From Streptomyces galbus (lineage in GTDB: Bacteria > Actinomycetota > Actinomycetes > Streptomycetales > Streptomycetaceae): a stretch of 64,000 nucleotides of DNA. Below the pieces are notes generated by a model. The model worked only from the letters and a program-made list of their open reading frames with translations, was not told the origin of the DNA and ran no database searches. The stretch covers positions 1 to 64,000 of the forward strand of contig NZ_SZPR01000030.1 of the NCBI RefSeq assembly GCF_005280195.1. The letters are read 5' to 3'. The translations under genes and the position numbers were made by a program. This document shows positions 8,301-17,311 of the stretch, piece after piece. The first letter of the stretch is position 1; each line of letters opens with the position of its first letter.

Positions 8301-8338
8301 CCCGCCCGCCCCGGACACGGCAAGAGAAAGGCCAAGCG

Positions 8339-10672
8339 ATGCAGAACCCGCCCGGTGACGAGCCGGAGACCGCGCTCTCCGTGACACCGCCGAAGAAGTG
8401 GGCGGCCGGTGTCCCCGCCGTCGTGCACGCGCTGGAGTACTCCCTGGAGCAGACCTCCCCCCGCAAGACCGGGGTCGACCTGCTCACCATGAACCAGGTG
8501 GGCGGGATCGACTGCCCCGGCTGCGCGTGGGCGGACCCCGCCCCGGGCCGGCGCCATCGCAACGAGTACTGCGAGAACGGCGCCAAGCACATCAACGACG
8601 AGGCCACCACGCGCCGGATCACCGCCGGCTTCTTCCGCGAGCACAGCGTGTCCGACCTGGCGGCCCGTTCCGACAAGTGGCTCAACCAGCAGGGCCGGCT
8701 CACCGAGCCGATGATCAAACGGCCCGGATCGGACCACTACGAGCCCATCGGCTGGAACGACGCGCTGGGCGTCCTCGCGCAGGAGCTCACCGCGCTGGAC
8801 TCGCCCGACGAGGCGGTCTTCTACACCTCCGGCCGGGCCAGCAACGAAGCCGCCTTCGTCTTCCAGCTCTTCGCCCGTGCCCTGGGCACCAACAACCTGC
8901 CCGACTGCAGCAACATGTGCCACGAGTCCAGCGGCTTCGCCCTGAACGAGACGCTCGGCGTCGGCAAGGGCACCGTGAGCCTGGACGACCTGCACCACGC
9001 GGACCTGATCTTCCTGGTGGGGCAGAACCCGGGCAGCAACCACCCGCGGCAGCTGTCGGCGCTGGAGGAGGCCAAGCGCAACGGCGGCCGCATCGTGGCG
9101 GTCAACCCGCTGCCGGAGGCGGGACTGCGGCGCTTCAAGAACCCGCAGAAGCCGCGCGGGGTCGTGGGGCGCGGCACCCAGATCGCCGACCGCTTCCTGC
9201 ACATCAAACCGGGCGGGGACCTGGCCCTGTTCCAGGCGCTGAACCGGCTGCTGCTGGAGGCGGAGGACGCGCGTCCCGGCACCGTCCTGGACCACGACTT
9301 CATCGACGCCCACACCTCCGGTTTCGAGGACTTCGCCCGGCACGCCCGCACCGTCGACTGGGACGACGTGCACGCGGCGACGGGACTGACCCGCCAGGAG
9401 ATCGAGAAGGTCCGCGACGAGGTCCTGGGCAGCGAACGCGTCGTCGTGTGCTGGGCGATGGGCATCACCCAGCACAAGCACGGCGTGCCCACCATCCGGG
9501 AGATCGTCAACTTCCTGATGCTGCGCGGCAACCTGGGGCGCGCGGGCACGGGCGTCTGCCCGGTGCGCGGGCACAGCAACGTCCAGGGCGACCGCACCAT
9601 GGGCATCTGGGAGCAGATGCCGGACAGCTTCCTGGACGGCCTGCGGAAGGAGTTCGGCTTCGACCCGCCGCGCCCGCACGGCCTGGACTCGGTGAACTCG
9701 ATCAAGGCGATGCTGGAGGGCCGTGTCAAGGTCTTCCTCGCCCTGGCCGGGAACTTCGTGCGCGCCGCGCCCGACAGCGACGTCACCGAGAAGGCGATGC
9801 GTTCGTGCCGGCTGACCGCCCACATCTCCACCAAGCTCAACCGCTCGCACACCGTCTGCGGCGACACCGCCCTGATCCTGCCGACGCTGGGCCGCACCGA
9901 GCGTGACGTGCAGGCCGACGGCGAGCAGTTCGTCACCGTGGAGAACTCCATGAGCGAGGTGCACACCTCCCAGGGGCGGCTGGAGCCGGCCTCGCGCATG
10001 CTGCTGAGCGAGGTCGCCATCCTGTGCCGGCTCGCCCGGCTGACCGTCGACGGCGTGGGGGACATCCCCTGGGCGAAGTTCGAGGGCGACTACGGCACCA
10101 TCCGCGACAGCATCTCCCGGATCGTGCCGGGCTTCCACGACTTCAACGCCCGGGTGGCGCGCCCGGGCGGCTTCCAGCTGCCCAACCCGGTCAACGAGGG
10201 CGTGTTCCGCACCGAGACCGGCAAGGCCCGCTTCACCTGCAACGAACCGGTCGTCCCCCGCGCCCCCCAGGGGCACCTGCTGCTGCAGACCCTGCGCTCG
10301 CACGACCAGTGGAACACCGTCCCGTACACCGACAACGACCGCTACCGCGGCATCCACGGCAGCCGCCAGGTCGTCCTGGTCAACCCGGCCGACCTGTCCG
10401 AGCTCGGCCTCGCCCAGGGCGACCGGGTGGACCTGGTGAGCGTCTGGCAGGACGGCACCGAGCGCCGGGCGGAGAACTTCCGGGTCGTGTCCTACCCGGC
10501 GGCCAAGGGCTCGGCGGCCGCCTACTACCCGGAGACCAACGTCCTGGTGCCGCTCGACAGCGTCGCCGACATGAGCAACCAGCCCACGTCCAAGGGCATC
10601 GTCGTGCGCCTGGAGCCCGTCGGCGACCGGGTCAGGGACGTTCGTACAGCTGGAGCAGGCCGCCCGCGCTGA
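8339..10672 (+). CDS. FdhF/YdeP-family molybdopterin oxidoreductase
   Basis: A 777-residue cytoplasmic enzyme of the DMSO-reductase superfamily, FdhF/YdeP branch (formate-dehydrogenase-alpha-like). An N-terminal GGIDCPGCAW (Cys59, Cys62) precedes the molybdopterin-binding domains. Visible cofactor-binding segments include SGRASNEAAF, DCSNMCHESSG, GQNPGSNHPR and VCPVRGHSNVQGDRTMG, and the molydopterin dinucleotide-binding domain starts near LLLQTLRSHDQWNT. Only the CxxC pair is seen at the N-terminus, not a full 4Fe-4S motif. Members have been linked to acid resistance and formate oxidation, but the substrate is not established. The gene end overlaps the convergent membrane gene by 41 bases. 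Confidence 0.88.
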   Translation: MQNPPGDEPETALSVTPPKKWAAGVPAVVHALEYSLEQTSPRKTGVDLLTMNQVGGIDCPGCAWADPAPGRRHRNEYCENGAKHINDEATTRRITAGFFREHSVSDLAARSDKWLNQQGRLTEPMIKRPGSDHYEPIGWNDALGVLAQELTALDSPDEAVFYTSGRASNEAAFVFQLFARALGTNNLPDCSNMCHESSGFALNETLGVGKGTVSLDDLHHADLIFLVGQNPGSNHPRQLSALEEAKRNGGRIVAVNPLPEAGLRRFKNPQKPRGVVGRGTQIADRFLHIKPGGDLALFQALNRLLLEAEDARPGTVLDHDFIDAHTSGFEDFARHARTVDWDDVHAATGLTRQEIEKVRDEVLGSERVVVCWAMGITQHKHGVPTIREIVNFLMLRGNLGRAGTGVCPVRGHSNVQGDRTMGIWEQMPDSFLDGLRKEFGFDPPRPHGLDSVNSIKAMLEGRVKVFLALAGNFVRAAPDSDVTEKAMRSCRLTAHISTKLNRSHTVCGDTALILPTLGRTERDVQADGEQFVTVENSMSEVHTSQGRLEPASRMLLSEVAILCRLARLTVDGVGDIPWAKFEGDYGTIRDSISRIVPGFHDFNARVARPGGFQLPNPVNEGVFRTETGKARFTCNEPVVPRAPQGHLLLQTLRSHDQWNTVPYTDNDRYRGIHGSRQVVLVNPADLSELGLAQGDRVDLVSVWQDGTERRAENFRVVSYPAAKGSAAAYYPETNVLVPLDSVADMSNQPTSKGIVVRLEPVGDRVRDVRTAGAGRPR

Positions 10673-11477
10673 AGCATACGGCGCCCAGGAGCGTGCCCCA
10701 GTCGGCGATGTTGGCGTTGACCAGGCCGCCGGTGGCGGGGCGGGTGTAGGCGGCGAGCGCCGAGACCATGAAGAGGACGGAGCCGATCTGGTTGACGGCG
10801 GCGATCCACCAGCCGAGGCTGCGGCGGCGCACGCAGGGCCGGGCGCGGTGGCAGATCTCGACGAAGGCGAGATGGCCGGAGATCAGGAACAACAGGCAGC
10901 CGATCACGTCCGGCGCCCAGATGAGCCGGTTGACCTGCTGGACGCTCAGGCCCCGCAGGAAGGAGTCCAGCAGGTCGACGGCGAACACCAGCGTTCCGGC
11001 GAACAGCACGAAGGTGCCCAGCCAGTCGACGCGTGCCGGCTCGTAGCTCCACCAGCGCCAGCCGCGGGCGACCAGGCGGCCCTGGCCGCCGGGTTCGTGG
11101 CGGGGGGCGTTGACGACCTGCAGCAGGCTGACGTAGCCGCCGGTGGTGAAGAACAGGCCGCCGGCGAAGTAGATCGAGGCGCAGGTGGTGGCGTCGCCGG
11201 AGCCGAACTGGGCGACGGCGGCACCGGCCGCGAACAGCGCGCCGCCGAGGACGAAGGCGGTCGCGGCGACGGTGTTGAGGCGGCGCAGCCGGCCGAGCGT
11301 CACGTCGTCGGCGGCGATGGTGCGGCCGGCCGGTGCTCCGGACGGGTGGACCGCGATGACGCCGCGGCGCCGGGCGGGCCGTGACTCCCACACGGCGGTG
11401 CCCCCGCCGGGCGGCTGCCAGGTGAGCCTGGTGGTGAAGGGCCCGGCGCCCTCGGCGTGCGGCTCGGCGGATGTCAT
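10632..11477 (-). CDS. Hypothetical multi-pass membrane protein
   Basis: A 281-residue protein with a soluble N-terminus (residues 1-65) and about six hydrophobic segments, for example VAATAFVLGGALFAAGAAVA, IYFAGGLFFTTGGYVSLL, WLGTFVLFAGTLVFAVDLL and IGCLLFLISGHLAFVE. The pairs of helices look like YrhK-type membrane hairpins, but I cannot confirm a family. The start ATG (MTSAEPHAEG) is at 11477. It is convergent with the fdhF-like gene and overlaps it by 41 bases. Confidence 0.7.
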   Translation of the reverse strand: MTSAEPHAEGAGPFTTRLTWQPPGGGTAVWESRPARRRGVIAVHPSGAPAGRTIAADDVTLGRLRRLNTVAATAFVLGGALFAAGAAVAQFGSGDATTCASIYFAGGLFFTTGGYVSLLQVVNAPRHEPGGQGRLVARGWRWWSYEPARVDWLGTFVLFAGTLVFAVDLLDSFLRGLSVQQVNRLIWAPDVIGCLLFLISGHLAFVEICHRARPCVRRRSLGWWIAAVNQIGSVLFMVSALAAYTRPATGGLVNANIADWGTLLGAVCFSAGGLLQLYERP

Positions 11478-11659
11478 GCGGGCCTTTCTGAGATGCCGGC
11501 CGGTCCCGGGCCGGGTGCGTGCACGGCAGCAGGCGCTGTTCGTGCGCGAGGGCCACGGCGCCCGCCCGGTGGTCCGCTTCGAGTGTGTCGTAGACGGGGA
11601 CGCGGCGCAGGCGGGGCCGTGGCCTCGCTGACGCGGCCGGGGCCGGCGCCGGGGGCGCC

Positions 11660-11862
11660 TCAGGAGGCGATGCCCACGGTCTGACCGATCGCGTCGGGCT
11701 CGTCCAGGACGCGCAGCATGTGGTGGGCGACGTCGGCGCGCGGCGACCGCCCGGGGGGCGCATGAAGAACCCCTCGCCCGGGTCGTGCCTGGGCGGGGTG
11801 GGCCGGCCGGGTGAGGGCACGGTGGCGACGGGTGCGGCGCCGACGGTCACGAAGCGCCGCAC
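11660..11862 (-). pseudogene. Remnant of an NAD(P)-binding SDR-type (atypical) oxidoreductase
   Basis: Two minus-strand frames each carry a piece of one protein. Upstream is RRFVTVGAAPVATVPSP (about 11862-11760), a segment typical of NmrA-like/atypical SDR proteins. Downstream, in another frame, is SPRADVAHHMLRVLDEP and TVGIAS (about 11745-11660), the usual C-terminus of the same family. The Rossmann N-terminus and the middle are missing, so this is a deleted and frameshifted gene. The stretch 11478-11659 holds no intact gene. Confidence 0.6.
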
Positions 11863-11904
11863 GGCCCGCCGGAGGTCCCACCCACCCGCAACGCCCCGCC
11901 ACGC

Positions 11905-12375
11905 TCAGAAGACCTGTCTGCCCAGGTCCCGTCTCATGGCCATCCGCAGTTCCGTCAGCAGCAGTTCCCACCTGTCGCGGGCCCGGGCGTAGTCCTCGCT
12001 GGTGTGCAGGGCTCCTTCCTCCACGCGGTCCCTGAGGTCCCGCAGGGCCCGGAACGCGGCGGTCGACGCCTCCACGACCGCCCGGGGCGCCACCACCGCG
12101 ATCTGGTAGCGCAGTTCATAGGCGTTCCCCTCGTGGAACGCCTCGGCCGCCCTGCGGGCCCGCTCCGCGGCCGGCACGTCGGCCGGCCGGGCCGCCATCC
12201 GCACCTGGTTCCTCGTCCTGGCCAGAGCGGCCAGGTAGTCGCCGTACAACTGCTGCCGGGCGGCCCGGTCGTCGTCCTGACGGCCGCGCCTGGTGCGCAG
12301 GTGGTCCGTCGCCAGCGTGGACGCGATGCCGATGACGGCACCCAGTGACGTGCTGAGCAGCGGTCCCCAGTCCAT
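11905..12375 (-). CDS. Hypothetical protein with N-terminal membrane segment
   Basis: A 156-residue protein. Residues 5-22 (PLLSTSLGAVIGIASTLA) form one hydrophobic segment, followed by a basic DHLRTRRGRQ and a long helical, charged domain (residues 35-156). This layout, a short membrane anchor and a cytoplasmic helical bundle, is common in unnamed Streptomyces proteins. No enzyme motif is visible. The ATG at 12375 is the only sensible start. It is 40 bases upstream of the diacylglycerol-kinase gene on the same strand, but that gene lies after the intervening stop, so linkage is uncertain. Confidence 0.65.
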   Translation of the reverse strand: MDWGPLLSTSLGAVIGIASTLATDHLRTRRGRQDDDRAARQQLYGDYLAALARTRNQVRMAARPADVPAAERARRAAEAFHEGNAYELRYQIAVVAPRAVVEASTAAFRALRDLRDRVEEGALHTSEDYARARDRWELLLTELRMAMRRDLGRQVF

Positions 12376-12415
12376 ACGGGGATCCTACGAGAGGCGTCGG
12401 CGGGCCGGTCGTGGC

Positions 12416-13297
12416 TCAGTACAGCACCGGCAGGTCCCCCGGGCGTACGCGGACGGTGACCGGGAGGGTGGCCTCGACCTCGCCGTCGGCGCCGTAGGGG
12501 ACGGGGCGGTCGGCCTCGATGCGCAGTTCGCGGCCGCGCAGGACGCGCACTTCGGGGCGGCGGACGTGGGCGCCGGTCTTCAGTTCGTTCATCAGCGTGA
12601 AGAAGAGCCGGCGCGGGGCCTCGCGGATCAGCACCACGTCCAGCAGTCCGTCGTCGACGCGCGCGCCGGGCGCGATGAGCCGGCCGGAGCCGTAGTAGGG
12701 GGAGTTGGCGGCGACGACGGTGTAGCCGCGGTGGAGGTGTTCCTCGCCGTCGACGGTGACCCGGTAGCCGGCCGGCCGCCAGGTGGTGACGGCGCGCAGG
12801 CCGCCCGCGTAGTAGGAGGCGGCGCCGCGCAGCAGGCGGGCCTGGTTGGCGTGCCGGTTGGCCTCGGCGTCGACGCCGGCGTACACGCTGCCCAGGACCA
12901 CCGTGCGCGGGTGGACGGCCGACTCGACCTCGAGGGTGTCGACGGGCCGGGGTTCGGCGTGCAGCAGGATGTCCGCGAGGGCCTGCGGGTCGGCGGGCAG
13001 GCCGAGCGCGCGGGCGAAGTCGTTGCCGCGTCCGGCGGGTACGAGGCCCAGCACGGTCCCGGTGCCGCTGAGGGCGCCGCCGATGCCGCCGGCGATGCCG
13101 TCGCCGCCCACGGCCAGGACGGTCCGGCCGCGTTCGCCGGCCGCGCGGGCGATGTCCTGGGCGTGGGCGAGGCTGCGGCTGTACTCGGTCTCCAGCTCGG
13201 CGCCGGCCGCGCGCAGCAGCCGGGCCAGCGGCAGCAGGGTCGCCGCCCCGGTGGAGCCGCCCGCGGTGGGGTTGACGACGGCGGTGAACGGGCGCAT
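12416..13297 (-). CDS. Diacylglycerol kinase family lipid kinase
   Basis: A 293-residue cytoplasmic enzyme that phosphorylates a lipid alcohol, probably diacylglycerol, from ATP. The DAGK catalytic domain is clear: AVVNPTAGGS at the N-terminus, VLAVGGDGIAGGIGGAL (the GGDG nucleotide loop, with the second Gly-rich run), and GLVPAGRGNDFARALGLP. The YegS/DgkB-type C-terminal beta domain includes ANSPYYGSGRLIAPGARVDDGLLD. The ATG at 13297 is chosen. It lies 38 bases downstream of the alkylglycerone-phosphate synthase-like gene and is probably in the same operon, linking both to ether- or glycerolipid metabolism. Confidence 0.9.
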   Translation of the reverse strand: MRPFTAVVNPTAGGSTGAATLLPLARLLRAAGAELETEYSRSLAHAQDIARAAGERGRTVLAVGGDGIAGGIGGALSGTGTVLGLVPAGRGNDFARALGLPADPQALADILLHAEPRPVDTLEVESAVHPRTVVLGSVYAGVDAEANRHANQARLLRGAASYYAGGLRAVTTWRPAGYRVTVDGEEHLHRGYTVVAANSPYYGSGRLIAPGARVDDGLLDVVLIREAPRRLFFTLMNELKTGAHVRRPEVRVLRGRELRIEADRPVPYGADGEVEATLPVTVRVRPGDLPVLY

Positions 13298-13335
13298 CGG
13301 TGGGCCTCCGGGGCAGGCGGTCGGGGTGGGGCGGG

Positions 13336-14925
13336 TCAGTCGGTGGGCAGCAGGACGCCGGGGTTGAGCAGCCCCTCGGGGTCCAGGCGGCGCTTGACGG
13401 CGCGCAGCGCGGAGACGCCGAGGGGGCCGGCCTCGCGGACGTACCAGTCGCGGTGGTCGGTGCCGACGCCGTGGTGGTGGGAGATGGTGCCGCCGGCCGC
13501 GAGCACGGCCTCGTTGGCGGCGTGCTTGGCGGGCGTCCAGTGGGCCACCGGGTCCTCGCCCTGGGCGCTGACGACGGTGAAGTACAAGGAGGCGCCGTTC
13601 TCGTACACGTGGGAGATGTGGCACATCACCAGGGGCGGGGTGCCGGCCCGGGTGAGGGTGTCGGTCAGGGCGGTGCGCACGGCGGTGTACAGGCCGGGGA
13701 TGCGGGACCAGAAGGCGGCGGTCTCCAGGGTCTCGGCGAAGGCGCCGGCGTCGAGGAGGGCGTCGCGCAGGTACGGCGCGGAGTAGCGGCCGTGCGCCCA
13801 GCGTTCGCCCGGTGCGGTGCCGGCGGGGGTGCCGCCGCAGCCGGCCAGGACGGTGGCCGCCCGCTCGCGGCGGTGGGCGGTGTCCTCGGCCGTCCCCTCG
13901 TACCCGGCGATCGCCAGGCAGCCCGCGCCGCCCTGGGCCGCGTCGGCGCCGATGGCGTCGGGCTGGGCGAGGCCGACGAGCGTCTCGGTCTCGTCGGACA
14001 GGCGCAGCACGGTGGGGCGGGGTCCGTCCTGGGCGAGCCGGCGCAGGGCGGCGGCGCCCTCCAGGAAGGAGGCGAACCGCCAGCCCTCGTGGACCCGGAC
14101 CTCGGGCAGCGGGCGGATGCGGACGGTGACGGAGGTGATGACGCCGAAGGCGCCCTCGGAGCCGAGGATGAGCTGGCGCAGGTCGGGTCCGGCGGCGGAG
14201 CGCGGGGCGCGGCCGGTCGTGAGGGTGCCCTCGGGGGTGGCGAGGGTCAGGGCGAGGACCATCTCGTCGAAGCGGCCGTAGCCGGCGGAGGCCTGCCCGC
14301 TGGAGCGGGCGGCCGCGAAGCCGCCGATGGTGGCCCATTCGAAGGACTGCGGGAAGTGGCCGAGGGTGAAGCCCTCGGCGGCGAGCAGGGCTTCGGCCTC
14401 GGGGGCGCGCAGGCCGGGCTGGAGGACGGCGGTGCGCGAGAGCGGGTCGAGGTCGAGCAGGCGGTTCATCCGGCGCAGGTCCAGGGAGACGAACGCGCTG
14501 CGCTGCGGGGCGAGTCCGCCCACCACCGAGGTGCCGCCGCCGAAGGGCACGACGGCCAGGCCGTGTGCGGCGCAGGCGCGCAGGACGGCGAGGACCTCGT
14601 CGTGGCCGGCGGGCAGGACGACCGCCTGGGGGACGTCGGTGACGTCGCCGGCGCGCAGGCGCAGCAGGTCGGGGGTGGACTTGCCGCGGGTGTGGCGGAC
14701 GCGGCTCGCGGTGTCCGTGCGCACGTGTTCCTCGCCGACGGCCGCGGCGAGGGCGCGCAGGGCGGCGGGGGCTGCGGTGGGGGCGGGCGGGCGGATGTCC
14801 TCCAGGCCGAGGGCGGGGGTGCTGCGCGGTTCGACGCCGAGCAGGTCGTGCAGCAGCCCGGTCACCGTCTCGGGCAGCGGCGCCGCCTTGGCCGGGTCGC
14901 CCCAGCCGTTCCACAGCATGTCCAT
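13336..14925 (-). CDS. FAD-linked oxidase, alkylglycerone-phosphate synthase-like
   Basis: A 529-residue member of the VAO/PCMH flavoprotein family closest to alkyldihydroxyacetonephosphate synthase, which swaps the acyl chain of acyl-DHAP for a fatty alcohol to make an ether lipid. The FAD-binding part has VVPFGGGTSVVGGL, FEWATIGGFAAARSSGQASAGYGR and ILGSEGAFGVITSVTVRIRP. The active-site triplet HHHGVG lies at residues 483-488, near the C-terminus, as in AGPS. The start ATG is at 14925 (MDMLWNGWGD; this WNGWGD opening is typical). The neighbouring lipid kinase and glycerol-3-phosphate dehydrogenase support a phospholipid role. Other FAD oxidases of the glycolate-oxidase type remain possible. 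Confidence 0.85.
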   Translation of the reverse strand: MDMLWNGWGDPAKAAPLPETVTGLLHDLLGVEPRSTPALGLEDIRPPAPTAAPAALRALAAAVGEEHVRTDTASRVRHTRGKSTPDLLRLRAGDVTDVPQAVVLPAGHDEVLAVLRACAAHGLAVVPFGGGTSVVGGLAPQRSAFVSLDLRRMNRLLDLDPLSRTAVLQPGLRAPEAEALLAAEGFTLGHFPQSFEWATIGGFAAARSSGQASAGYGRFDEMVLALTLATPEGTLTTGRAPRSAAGPDLRQLILGSEGAFGVITSVTVRIRPLPEVRVHEGWRFASFLEGAAALRRLAQDGPRPTVLRLSDETETLVGLAQPDAIGADAAQGGAGCLAIAGYEGTAEDTAHRRERAATVLAGCGGTPAGTAPGERWAHGRYSAPYLRDALLDAGAFAETLETAAFWSRIPGLYTAVRTALTDTLTRAGTPPLVMCHISHVYENGASLYFTVVSAQGEDPVAHWTPAKHAANEAVLAAGGTISHHHGVGTDHRDWYVREAGPLGVSALRAVKRRLDPEGLLNPGVLLPTD

Positions 14926-15045
14926 CGAACGGTCGTCCTCACGGGTCGGTGTGCTGGTCGGTGGGCCGGCGGGACGGCCCCGGTCGGCGGCCGGCCGGGG
15001 TGGTGCGGGTGGGCGGGGCCCGGGCCGGCGGCGGGGCCGTGCCGG

Positions 15046-15078
15046 TTCCGCCCCGGCCCCGGGGCGTTACACTGTGAC
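15046..15078 (+). promoter_or_regulatory. Promoter with overlapping palindromic operator for tetR-glpD
   Basis: A -10-like TACACT at 15068-15073 stands 16 bases after TTCCGC (15046-15051). The ATG follows at 15081, so transcription probably starts at or next to the start codon and the mRNA would be leaderless. A 13-base imperfect palindrome, GTTACACTGTGAC (15066-15078), covers the -10 and the start point, ideal for autorepression by the TetR protein. The divergent alkylglycerone-phosphate synthase-like gene begins 120 bases away at 14925 and could share control. Confidence 0.55.
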
Positions 15079-15080
15079 AC

Positions 15081-15688
15081 ATGACGCCTATTCGTCACAA
15101 CGGTTCGGGCGGCGGATCGGACAACGACGCCGTCCTCGACGCGGTCCGCGACTGCGTGCTGGCCGTCGGGGTGCGGCGCACCACGCTCGCCGACGTGGCC
15201 CGCCGCGCCGGTGTCTCCCGGATGACGCTGTACCGGCGCTGGCCGGACCTGCGGAGCCTGGTGGGCGACCTGATGACGCGGGAGTGGATCGCGGTGGCCA
15301 CCGGGGCCATGCCGGCTGCCGCGCCCGGCACCGGCACGCGCACCCGGATCGTGGACGGACTGGTCGCCGGGGTCGAGGCGTTCCGGGCCCACCCGCTCTT
15401 CCGCAAGATCGTCGACGTCGACCCCGAACTGCTCCTGCCCTACGTCCTGGACCGGCGCGGCGCGAGCCAGGAGGCGCTGCTGGCCCTGCTGGGCGAGGCG
15501 CTGCGCGAGGGCCACGCGGACGGTTCGGTACGGCCCGGCCACCCCGAACGGCAGGCGCGCGCGCTGCTGTTGACCGTGCAGTCCTTCACCCTGTCCCTGC
15601 GCACGATGACCGACGAGGACGACCCGGAGCTGGATGCGGCGGCGTTCCTCGGCGAGCTGCGCACCCTCCTGGAGAGGACCCTGACGCC

Positions 15689-15692
<4 letters not shown>
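15081..15692 (+). CDS. TetR-family regulator of the lipid module
   Basis: A 203-residue protein with a TetR N-terminal DNA-binding domain at residues 15-65: DAVLDAVRDCVLAVGVRR, TTLADVARRAGVSRMTLYRRW. The C-terminal ligand domain is all-helical and not diagnostic. The ATG at 15081 has no ribosome site because it sits directly behind the promoter, consistent with leaderless translation. The stop overlaps the glpD start (ATGA at 15689-15692), so the two are translationally coupled. It likely represses itself and glpD, and perhaps the divergent oxidase/kinase pair, through the palindrome at 15066-15078. Confidence 0.88.
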
Positions 15693-17260
<1,568 letters not shown>

Positions 17261-17311
17261 CCCGGCCGCCCGCCCCGCCCCGCCCTGCCCTGCCCTGTCT
17301 CGTGCCGGAGC

